From Flavobacterium sp. (GTDB taxonomy: Bacteria > Bacteroidota > Bacteroidia > Flavobacteriales > Flavobacteriaceae): a stretch of 12,634 nt of DNA. The position numbers were made by a program, and so were the translations under genes. Under the pieces are notes generated by a model, which had not been told where the DNA came from, searched no databases, and was given only the letters and a program-made list of their open reading frames with translations. The stretch is taken from positions 1 to 12,634 of the forward strand of contig JASLDM010000109.1 in NCBI GenBank assembly GCA_030151565.1. The letters are read 5' to 3'. Of the stretch, positions 1 to 6,473 are shown piece after piece (position 1 is the stretch's first letter; every line of letters starts with the position of its first letter).

Positions 1-35
1 ACACTAATACTGATTAAAAAATAAATAACACTCAT
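1..35 (-). CDS. ccoS: CcoS, cbb3-type cytochrome oxidase assembly protein (N-terminal fragment, cut by window edge)
   Basis: Reading the minus strand from the ATG at 35-33 gives MSVIYFLISIS and then runs off the window. This matches the start of CcoS, a small single-span membrane protein needed to mature the cbb3 oxidase, whose family members begin MSVIY followed by a hydrophobic helix. Its position directly downstream of ccoI is the usual Bacteroidota order (ccoI, ccoS, then ccoNOP), which supports the call. A short A/G-rich stretch (AAAAAGG) precedes the ATG. Only 11 codons are visible, so the identification rests on the N-terminus plus synteny. Confidence 0.75.
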   Translation of the reverse strand, partial: MSVIYFLISIS

Positions 36-53
36 ACCTTTTTATTTATAGGC

Positions 54-61
54 CAAAATTA
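54..61 (-). promoter_or_regulatory. ccoS promoter -7 element (TAATTTTG)
   Basis: On the minus strand these bases read TAATTTTG, a perfect match to the Bacteroidota -7 consensus TAnnTTTG. It lies about 19 bases before the ccoS ATG. There is no TTG -33 element at the normal 19-base spacing, and an FNR-like box is centred 29.5 bases upstream instead. ccoS and the genes beyond it may therefore have their own activator-dependent promoter in addition to readthrough from ccoI. Confidence 0.55.
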
Positions 62-84
62 CCTCAATGCGTGAATTTAAAATA

Positions 85-96
85 TGATATTTATCA
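85..96. promoter_or_regulatory. FNR-like box upstream of ccoS
   Basis: TGAT-ATTT-ATCA is an inverted repeat with the half-site and spacing of FNR/Crp-family boxes (TTGAT-N4-ATCAA), except that the outermost T is A on the left and the outermost A is C on the right. It lies between the ccoI stop and the ccoS start. The same 12-mer occurs upstream of ccoI. Its centre at 90.5 is 29.5 bases from the ccoS -7 element, about -40 relative to the expected start site. That is the class II activator position. Confidence 0.6.
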
Positions 97-115
97 CTTT
101 AAGGATTTTATACCC

Positions 116-2503
116 TTATTTATTAAGATTCTTTTTAGAATAATAATTACTCATTATCGTCACAAAGCTTATCATCGTTGCTGTACTTATGGGCATCAAT
201 ATTGCCGCCACTAATGGAGACAAATGATTGCTCACTGCAAATGACAAACCAACTACATTATATGTTAAAGCGAGCACGTAACTCATTTTAATTGTTTTAA
301 TTGCGTTCTTCGAATATAATAAAAAATAATTAATATTACTAAACATTGATGCATCTAAAATTGCATCACTTGCTGGCGTAAAAACATTGACATTTTCCGA
401 AACCGAAACCCCTACATTACTCTGCGCCAAAGCGCCTGCATCATTCAGTCCGTCACCTACCATCATCACGTTTCTATTTGCCTTTTGTAGTTGTTCGATA
501 TAAGCCAATTTCTCCTCTGGCTTCTGATTAAATACCAATTTTGTCTTAGACGGTAACAAAGCTCGCAACGCTTCTTCTTCTCCATCATTATCTCCAGACA
601 ACACGGCCAACTTGTATCCATAACCATCTAGACTTTCGAAAAGCTCCTTCAATCCTTTTCTGTAGTGATTCTCAAAAATAAATCTACCTTTAAACTCGGA
701 ATCTACTTGAATATATACAGAAGTTTCATTTACCGCATCATCTATTTGAATCCCCAATAACTTAGGAGAACCAATCAAGTACTTCTTTCCTTCCAATTCT
801 CCTATTAACCCACCTCCAGTGATTTCTTCAAAAAATGTAGGCTTAACCACTTGAGTTTTCGGTAAAAAACCATACAACCTACGACTCAAAGGGTGATTAG
901 ATCCTCTTACAATATTCCGAATAGCACTTTGCTCTTCTTTCGAAAGCTCTTCTCCTTCATATTTAATTGCGGCAGCCGCATTTGTAGTAATTGTACCTGT
1001 TTTATCAAAAACCAACGTATCCACTTTAGCCATTTGTTCTACAACCACAGTATTCTTCAAATAAAACTTTTTACGCCCCATAATTCGAATTACATTCCCT
1101 AAGGTAAACGGCGCTGTCAAGGCCAAAGCACAAGGACATGCTACAATCAAAATAGCTGTAAACACATTAAAAGCAATATTAACATCGATAAAAACCCAAT
1201 ATGTAAAAGCGACTACCGACAAGAGTAACAATGTTGGAGTAAAATAATGGCTAATGGTATCGGTAATAGTCTTGTACTTAAGATCAATCTTTTTCTGAAA
1301 AACATCATTGCTCCACAGCTGCGTTAAATAACTTTGAGAAACCGTCTTGATCGTTTCAATCTCTACTACTTCTCCTACTTGCTTTCCGCCTGCAAATAAT
1401 TTATCCCCAGATTTTTTCTCTACCGGAATCGCTTCTCCAGTCACAAAACTATAATCGATAAAAGCACGTTCAGAAATCAAAACGGAATCCACGGGAATTA
1501 ACTCTTGATTACGTATCAATAACCGATCTCCCTTTACCACATCATAAACTTGAACAGGCACCTCTACTTGCTCCTCGTCTAGCTTTGTAACAGCGATTGG
1601 AAAATAGGACTTATAATCTCTTTCAAAGGATAAAAAATTATATGTACGCTGCTGAAATAACTTTCCTAAAAGCATGAAAAAAACCAGCATACACATGCTA
1701 TCGAAAAAACCTTGTCCATGCCCAAAAACAATGTCATAAACACTTCTGATAAACATTACAATAATCCCTAAAGACATCGGAATATCAATCGTATAATTCT
1801 TTGTTTTAATTCCATTCCAAGCCGCAATGTGATAAGGCGAAGCAGAATAAAAGAAAACAGGCAACGACAGCAACAAAATCAACCATCTAAAAAAACCTCT
1901 ATACTCGATGATCCAAAAGTCTTCAATATTAAAATACTCTGGAAAAGACAACATCATCACATTCCCGAAACTAAAAAAGGCAATTCCAATTTTATAAATC
2001 AAACTTCGATCTATTTGCTCTGGTTTTTCTTCGTAATTTTTCAAGCTGATATAAGGCTCATAACCTATCCTACCTAAAAGAACAACGATTTCTTTTAAGC
2101 TGATTTCTGAAGAATCAAAAGTGACAGATACTTTCTTCTCTGGAAAATTAACTAATGATCTCGAAACTCCTGCATTTAATTTATTCAGATTTTCTAATAT
2201 CCAAATACAAGAGCTACAGTGAATATGCGGTATATACAACGTCACTATAGACATTTTATCTTCCTCAAAATCCAAAAGCTTACTAACAATTTCTACATTG
2301 TCTAAAAAATCATACTTACCTGAAATATCTTCAGGAGTAGCACCTGGAGCTGTTTCAAAATCATAATAACAGCTCAAATCATTATCACTAAAAATCTCAT
2401 ACACGGTCTTACAACCATTACAGCAGAATTCCTTTTCGTCGAAAGTGATCCGATTAAAACTAGTTATTTCATTTCCACAATGATAACAACCTTTCTTCGT
2501 CAT
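116..2503 (-). CDS. ccoI: CcoI/FixI-type copper-translocating P1B-ATPase for cbb3 oxidase assembly
   Basis: The product is a 795-residue inner-membrane ATPase that exports copper for the cbb3 cytochrome oxidase. Residues 1-45 form a Cys-rich metal-binding region (CYHC at 6-9, CCNGC at 27-31). An HMA-like domain follows with CSSC at 96-99. About eight membrane segments can be seen (roughly 170-190, 203-222, 241-260, 266-283, 421-440, 446-468, 740-758, 763-785). P-type landmarks are TGE (355-357), the ion-site CPC (456-458), phosphorylation motif DKTGT with Asp500, the nucleotide-binding HP (537-538) and GDGLND (683-688). Length and the extra N-terminal Cys module fit the CcoI subgroup rather than CopA. 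It is divergent from a Crp/Fnr gene and followed by ccoS. The ATG at 2503 places the Cys module at the N-terminus and leaves a leader of about 18 nt from the predicted start site. Confidence 0.95.
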   Translation of the reverse strand: MTKKGCYHCGNEITSFNRITFDEKEFCCNGCKTVYEIFSDNDLSCYYDFETAPGATPEDISGKYDFLDNVEIVSKLLDFEEDKMSIVTLYIPHIHCSSCIWILENLNKLNAGVSRSLVNFPEKKVSVTFDSSEISLKEIVVLLGRIGYEPYISLKNYEEKPEQIDRSLIYKIGIAFFSFGNVMMLSFPEYFNIEDFWIIEYRGFFRWLILLLSLPVFFYSASPYHIAAWNGIKTKNYTIDIPMSLGIIVMFIRSVYDIVFGHGQGFFDSMCMLVFFMLLGKLFQQRTYNFLSFERDYKSYFPIAVTKLDEEQVEVPVQVYDVVKGDRLLIRNQELIPVDSVLISERAFIDYSFVTGEAIPVEKKSGDKLFAGGKQVGEVVEIETIKTVSQSYLTQLWSNDVFQKKIDLKYKTITDTISHYFTPTLLLLSVVAFTYWVFIDVNIAFNVFTAILIVACPCALALTAPFTLGNVIRIMGRKKFYLKNTVVVEQMAKVDTLVFDKTGTITTNAAAAIKYEGEELSKEEQSAIRNIVRGSNHPLSRRLYGFLPKTQVVKPTFFEEITGGGLIGELEGKKYLIGSPKLLGIQIDDAVNETSVYIQVDSEFKGRFIFENHYRKGLKELFESLDGYGYKLAVLSGDNDGEEEALRALLPSKTKLVFNQKPEEKLAYIEQLQKANRNVMMVGDGLNDAGALAQSNVGVSVSENVNVFTPASDAILDASMFSNINYFLLYSKNAIKTIKMSYVLALTYNVVGLSFAVSNHLSPLVAAILMPISTATMISFVTIMSNYYSKKNLNK

Positions 2504-2525
2504 ATTTACTCATTTTTACCTTATG

Positions 2526-2533
2526 CAAATATC
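2526..2533 (-). promoter_or_regulatory. ccoI promoter -7 element (GATATTTG)
   Basis: The minus strand reads GATATTTG, one mismatch from TAnnTTTG, 22 bases before the ccoI ATG. No TTG lies at the normal -33 spacing. The FNR-like box at 2557-2568 is centred 29.5 bases upstream, exactly as at ccoS, which suggests an activator-dependent promoter. Confidence 0.45.
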
Positions 2534-2556
2534 TTGATTTACAACGCCCTAATATA

Positions 2557-2568
2557 TGATATTTATCA
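2557..2568. promoter_or_regulatory. FNR-like box in the ccoI / Crp-Fnr divergent intergenic region
   Basis: The box TGAT-ATTT-ATCA is flanked symmetrically by TA on both sides, making a 16-base palindrome with a 4-base centre. It is identical over its 12-base core to the box upstream of ccoS. The neighbouring regulator has an E-x3-R recognition helix compatible with TGA-type half-sites. The box is about -40 relative to the predicted ccoI start, but only about -28 relative to the regulator's own promoter. Confidence 0.65.
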
Positions 2569-2578
2569 TAATTATGCG

Positions 2579-2586
2579 TATCTTTG
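2579..2586 (+). promoter_or_regulatory. -7 element of the Crp/Fnr regulator gene (TATCTTTG)
   Basis: TATCTTTG is a perfect TAnnTTTG match 28 bases before the chosen ATG at 2615. The FNR-like box covers the area where the -33 element would lie, so binding of a regulator there could block this promoter. Confidence 0.55.
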
Positions 2587-2614
2587 CCTTCAGGAAATCA
2601 TAAACCGTTTTACA

Positions 2615-3301
2615 ATGACCAGATGTGAACAATGCATAATCAGAGAGTTTAGTTCACTAAAAGCACTAACTAGAGAAGAACTCCTAAACATCTCAAATCA
2701 AAAGAATGCTTTTCTTGTCAAAAAAGGAGATATTCTCTTTAATGAAGGCGAAAACCTCAATGGCGTATACTGCGTTAAAGATGGTGTTTGCAAACTTACC
2801 AAGCTAAATTCTAATGGTAAAGACACCATTCTAAAATTAGCAACCAAAGGAGAACTTTTGGGTCAACGATCAATGATCAATGATGAAAGTTCAAATTTAA
2901 CCGCAACAGCAATTGAAGACATGACCGTTTGCTTCATTCCTAAAAAGGAAGTTATGCAAAGCTTCAATGACAACAATAAATTCTCACTTCTAGTTACTCG
3001 TGACATTTGCAACCACTTAAAAGATGCTGATAAAGGCCTCGTAGATCATACTCACAAAACCGTAAAAGAACGATTGGCTATTGTACTTCTAAAATTAGAA
3101 GAAACTGCCGGTACCGATCCAGAAAGTGGAGCTTTAAACATTCAACTCTCAAGAGAAGATCTCGCAAATATGGTTGGTACAGCAACAGAAAGCTGTATCC
3201 GTCTACTTTCCGATCTAAAAAAAGAGAAATTAATCAGTTTAGTTGGTAAAAAAATCATTATCAACAACTACAATGAACTGAGAAATATGGCAGAAAAATA
3301 A
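2615..3301 (+). CDS. Crp/Fnr-family transcriptional regulator, FNR-like
   Basis: The product is a 228-residue cytoplasmic regulator with an N-terminal cyclic-nucleotide-fold sensor (about 25-125), a dimer helix (about 125-155) and a winged HTH (about 175-215). The recognition helix contains TESCIRLL with Glu192 and Arg196, matching the Glu209 and Arg213 that read TGA in E. coli FNR; the FNR Ser212 position is Ile. N-terminal Cys4 and Cys7 align with FNR Cys20 and Cys23, and Cys106 (in TVCFIP) aligns with FNR Cys122. The Cys29 position is Ser13. Other cysteines are at 53, 59, 132 and 194. I chose the ATG at 2615 because the in-frame ATG at 2480 would run back through the promoter and the ccoI start, and because MTRCEQC is a natural FNR-type N-terminus. 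The divergent ccoI and shared FNR-like box imply control of cbb3 oxidase genes under low oxygen. Confidence 0.88.
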   Translation: MTRCEQCIIREFSSLKALTREELLNISNQKNAFLVKKGDILFNEGENLNGVYCVKDGVCKLTKLNSNGKDTILKLATKGELLGQRSMINDESSNLTATAIEDMTVCFIPKKEVMQSFNDNNKFSLLVTRDICNHLKDADKGLVDHTHKTVKERLAIVLLKLEETAGTDPESGALNIQLSREDLANMVGTATESCIRLLSDLKKEKLISLVGKKIIINNYNELRNMAEK

Positions 3302-3375
3302 TATTGCTCAAAAAACACTTAAAAAAATAACTCCTTATACAGTAGATTGATAAAATAATGTATTTTCGCATTATG

Positions 3376-4389
3376 ATGAATTCAACTACTATTGAGGAAT
3401 TAAAATCACTATTATCCTCTACAAAAAAAATTACTATTATCCCTCATCGTAATCCAGACGGAGATGCGATAGGCTCTACTTTAGGTTTATTCCACGTTTT
3501 AAAACAACTAGGACATAGCGTTCACGTAATTTCACCGAATGAGTTTCCAGATTTTTTAGCTTGGATGCCCGGTTCAGAAAGCATTTTTTTTTATGAAAGA
3601 AATGAAGCCGAAACACAAGAGCTTCTTAAAAACGCAGACCTTATATTCACCCTAGATTTTAATATTTTACTACGCACAGGTGATAAGATGGGGGCTTTTT
3701 TAAATTCCCTTAAAAAAGATTACGTGATGATTGATCACCATCAAATGCCAGGTGATTATGCTAAATACACATTTTCTGATCCAGCATATGGTTCTACGTG
3801 TGAGCTTCTATACGTTGTTTTAAACTTACTAGGTTTAGCTCCTTACATCAACAAAGATGTAGCAACGTGTATTTACACAGGTATTGTTACAGACTCAGGA
3901 TCTTTCAAATTCCCAAAAACCACAGCACAAACCCATCTGATTGTTTCAGAACTGATTCGCAAAGGAATAGACAATCCAGAAATCCACAATCAACTTTTTA
4001 ACAACAGCAGCTACAACAGATTGCAACTAATGGGACGCACACTACAGAATATGGTGCTTTTACCAGAGTACAAAACATCGTATCTATTTTTAAGTGAAAG
4101 CGATTTACAACAATACCAGCATTCAAAAGGAGATACTGAAGGTTTTGTCAATTACGGTCTTTCTATCGATGGCATAAACTTCACAGCTTTCTTCATTGAA
4201 AGAAAAGACGAAGGAATCATCAAAATATCATTCCGATCACAAGGAGACTTTGATGTCAATCAATTTGCTCGTAAATACTTTGAAGGCGGAGGACATATCA
4301 ACGCTGCTGGTGGAAAATCAAACGCATCTTTAGAAGAAACTATTGCTAGATTTAAACATATCGTAGCTACAGAAAAAATAAACGAATGA
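3376..4389 (+). CDS. DHH/DHHA1-family phosphoesterase (NrnA-like oligoribonuclease / pAp phosphatase)
   Basis: The product is 337 residues from this start. DHH-domain metal motifs appear in order: HRNPDGDAIGS (24-34), LD with Asp94, DHH (120-122) and TDSG with Asp173. The C-terminal DHHA1 domain has GGGHINAAG (304-312). This architecture and length match NrnA-type enzymes that degrade very short RNAs (nanoRNA) and may dephosphorylate pAp; cyclic-dinucleotide activity cannot be excluded from sequence alone. In-frame ATGs also occur at 3358 and 3373. The segment 3361-3368 (TATTTTCG) resembles a -7 element, so translation from 3373 or 3376 is more likely, with a very short leader. Its TGA stop overlaps the gldI ATG by four bases, so the two are probably translationally coupled. 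Confidence 0.85.
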   Translation: MNSTTIEELKSLLSSTKKITIIPHRNPDGDAIGSTLGLFHVLKQLGHSVHVISPNEFPDFLAWMPGSESIFFYERNEAETQELLKNADLIFTLDFNILLRTGDKMGAFLNSLKKDYVMIDHHQMPGDYAKYTFSDPAYGSTCELLYVVLNLLGLAPYINKDVATCIYTGIVTDSGSFKFPKTTAQTHLIVSELIRKGIDNPEIHNQLFNNSSYNRLQLMGRTLQNMVLLPEYKTSYLFLSESDLQQYQHSKGDTEGFVNYGLSIDGINFTAFFIERKDEGIIKISFRSQGDFDVNQFARKYFEGGGHINAAGGKSNASLEETIARFKHIVATEKINE

Positions 4390-4931
4390 AACCAATAAAA
4401 CTTATTTTACCGACCTTACTACTTATCGTAGGATTAAACGCTTGCAAAGAACCAGAAGCACGCAAACCAATCTCACAATCAGAAGTAAACGAGATCAATC
4501 TTTCAATTGAGCGAAATAAGTCGCTAATTCAAAATGAAGAAGAGCTATTTAAATCCTATATGTCTCGCGACACTATTCAGGAATACATAACATCTTCTCA
4601 CGGCTTTTGGTACTCTTACACTAGACGCCATTTACAAGATCCAACATCTCCAAAACCCGGGGATTTGGTTACATTTGAATACAGTGTTTCTGATTTAAAC
4701 GGAAACACGATTTACGCTAAGGAAGAGATTGGAACAAAACAATACAGAGTAGACCAAGAAGATCAGTTACAAGGAATCAGACACGCAATCAAACTCCTGA
4801 AAACAAATGAAACAGCTACGTTCTTATTTCCTTCACATCTAATTTATGGATATGCTGGCGACAACAACAAAATCAAAAAGAACGAACCCTTAGTTATTTC
4901 ATTAACGATAAAATCAATTGAACGAAAATAA
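4386..4931 (+). CDS. gldI: GldI, gliding-motility lipoprotein with FKBP-type peptidyl-prolyl isomerase fold
   Basis: The product is 181 residues. A lipoprotein signal peptide with hydrophobic core at 5-17 ends in LNAC, making Cys20 the lipidated residue. Residues 30-65 are charged and probably helical, and an FKBP-like domain follows (about 72-179). GldI is a known lipoprotein required for gliding in Flavobacterium johnsoniae, and this sequence fits that family and its usual neighbour, a second isomerase gene. Tyr154 (in LIYGY) matches FKBP12 Tyr82, but the usual FDSS motif is replaced by IYAKE and the floor Trp of the pocket by Arg132, so catalytic activity may be low. It overlaps the upstream phosphoesterase stop (ATGA) and is 11 bp from the next gene. 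It implies a type IX secretion/gliding apparatus encoded elsewhere. Confidence 0.88.
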   Translation: MKPIKLILPTLLLIVGLNACKEPEARKPISQSEVNEINLSIERNKSLIQNEEELFKSYMSRDTIQEYITSSHGFWYSYTRRHLQDPTSPKPGDLVTFEYSVSDLNGNTIYAKEEIGTKQYRVDQEDQLQGIRHAIKLLKTNETATFLFPSHLIYGYAGDNNKIKKNEPLVISLTIKSIERK

Positions 4932-4942
4932 AAATCTATAAA

Positions 4943-6025
4943 ATGAAAAAAATGACAAGTTTAATCTTAAGTATGGTAGCACTAGTTAGTGCTTGCTCTT
5001 CTCCAAAAGAAGATTTGGAAAATGGTTTATATGCAGATATCAAAACCAATAAAGGAAATATTATTGTGCAATTAGAATACGAAAAAGCACCGGTAACAGT
5101 TGCTAACTTCGTATCGCTTGCAGAAGGTAACAATCCTTTTGTAGATAACGCTCACAAAGGCAAACCTTACTACGACGGACTTAAGTTTCACCGCGTAATC
5201 AATGATTTCATGATTCAAGGTGGCGATCCTACAGGGACTGGTGCTGGTGGTCCTGGATATGTTTTTAAAGACGAATTTGACGAATCATTAAAACACGACA
5301 AAGGTGGTATTTTATCGATGGCAAATAGCGGCCCTACAACAAACGGAAGCCAATTTTTTATCACACATAAAGAAACTCCTTGGTTAGACGGAATGCACAC
5401 TATATTCGGACATACCGTAAAAGGACAAGACATCGTAGACTTAATTAAACAAGACGATGTAATGGAAAAAATCAGCATTATTCGTGTTGGTAAAGAAGCT
5501 AAAAAATTCAATGCTGTAAAAGTATTTAAAAACTACTTTGAACAAGAAGCTAAAGACAAAAAAGAAGCTGAGGCGAAATTCGAAAAAGCACAAAAAAAAT
5601 ACAACGACCTTTTTACAGAGTTAAAAGCTAAAGCTACTAAAACAGAGTCAGGACTTTCTTACGTTATTACACACAAAGGAAACGGAGGAAAACCAGCAAT
5701 TAGCCAAGAAGTTTATGTGGACTATTCTGGCTTTTTTGAAAACGGTAAATTGTTTGATTCTAGCAATGCAGAATTATCTAAAGATTTTAACGTATTCAAC
5801 CAACAACGTGCAAATGCAAATCAATATGTGCCAATTCCATTCAAATTCGGAAGCAAACAAGGTCTAATCCCTGGCTTCATCGAAGGTATTGAGCAAATGA
5901 GTATCGGAGACAAAGCTTTAATCTTTATCCCGGCTCACTTAGCGTATGGCGAAAGAGGTGCTGGAAATGTAATCCCTCCAAATACAGACTTAGTTTTTGA
6001 ATTAGAATTATTCGACAAACAGTAA
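4943..6025 (+). CDS. Dual-domain peptidyl-prolyl isomerase lipoprotein (cyclophilin + FKBP)
   Basis: The product is 360 residues with a lipoprotein signal (VSAC, lipidated Cys18). A cyclophilin domain spans about 29-186. It keeps the CypA catalytic set: FHRVI with Arg84, FMIQGG with Phe89 and Gln92, GSQFF with Gln137 and Phe139, Trp147 and His152. A Lys/Glu/Ala-rich, probably coiled-coil linker (about 195-232) leads to an FKBP domain (about 238-358) with VDYSG, FDSS (271-274, Asp272), the IPGF turn and AYGERG with Tyr335; the pocket-floor Trp is Phe312. It probably assists proline-limited folding of exported proteins. It follows gldI by 11 bp and is closed by a strong terminator, so it is the last gene of the operon. 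An alternative start at Met4 (4952) would leave a very short signal peptide and is less likely. Confidence 0.9.
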   Translation: MKKMTSLILSMVALVSACSSPKEDLENGLYADIKTNKGNIIVQLEYEKAPVTVANFVSLAEGNNPFVDNAHKGKPYYDGLKFHRVINDFMIQGGDPTGTGAGGPGYVFKDEFDESLKHDKGGILSMANSGPTTNGSQFFITHKETPWLDGMHTIFGHTVKGQDIVDLIKQDDVMEKISIIRVGKEAKKFNAVKVFKNYFEQEAKDKKEAEAKFEKAQKKYNDLFTELKAKATKTESGLSYVITHKGNGGKPAISQEVYVDYSGFFENGKLFDSSNAELSKDFNVFNQQRANANQYVPIPFKFGSKQGLIPGFIEGIEQMSIGDKALIFIPAHLAYGERGAGNVIPPNTDLVFELELFDKQ

Positions 6026-6036
6026 ACACATCCATC

Positions 6037-6074
6037 AAAAATCCCCAAGTACTAAATACTTGGGGATTTTTTTT
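6037..6074 (+). terminator. Intrinsic terminator of the phosphoesterase-gldI-isomerase operon
   Basis: Perfect 12-bp inverted repeat AATCCCCAAGTA (6040-6051) and its complement (6057-6068) around a 5-base loop CTAAA, followed by an unbroken T run to 6074. It lies 12 bases after the isomerase stop. Confidence 0.92.
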
Positions 6075-6328
6075 GAACGTAAATTTAAAACCGTAAAAAA
6101 TAAGTCAATATCCTTAAACCGTAACAGATCACAACTACCTTTTTAATCAAGAGACACGAAGCTTTTTAACGACAAAAGACCTATAACTGAAAAACACCCA
6201 AGCTAGTCGTTGCAATTCACTAGACAAACTTCTCACCGTTACCATACCCAAAAATCCCTAATAAAGAAGGTGTCTTGCATTTCTAAAAGCACGTAAAGCT
6301 AAAACAAAGACGTTACATTTTTAAGCAT
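6075..6328. other. Gene-free stretch between two terminators
   Basis: About 250 bp of AT-rich sequence. I find no TAnnTTTG promoter on either strand and no coding frame longer than about 30 codons with family resemblance. AAACCGTAA occurs twice within 35 bases near the left end. It may be decayed sequence or simple spacer; nothing functional can be supported. Confidence 0.5.
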
Positions 6329-6366
6329 AAAAAAACGCATCGAAATTAATCGATGCGTTTTTTTTT
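6329..6366. terminator. Bidirectional intrinsic terminator, closing secA
   Basis: Perfect stem ACGCATCGA (6335-6343) / TCGATGCGT (6350-6358) with loop AATTAA, flanked by an A run (6329-6335) and a T run (6358-6366). It can terminate in both directions. It lies about 107 bases downstream of the secA stop on the minus strand and backs up the operon terminator on the plus strand. Confidence 0.88.
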
Positions 6367-6473
6367 ATAAGCTTAAATCTATTTACTTTCCCTCAATCTA
6401 CACAGATGTAATCTCGAATAACTCCATCATTCGCATCATATATAAATTTCAGTAATAGAAGCCTTAATTCTTA

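Noticed and set aside
2480..2614. In-frame N-terminal extension of the Crp/Fnr gene from an ATG at 2480
   Set aside because: It overlaps the ccoI start, the FNR-like box and a perfect -7 element, and adds 45 residues with no Crp/Fnr resemblance. The ATG at 2615 gives a natural N-terminus.
4936..5133. 65-codon minus-strand open frame opposite the isomerase start
   Set aside because: Antisense shadow of a confident gene; no promoter and no recognisable domain.
6150..6250. About 32-codon minus-strand frame starting MVTVRSLSSELQ
   Set aside because: Too short, no promoter or start-region support, no family recognised.
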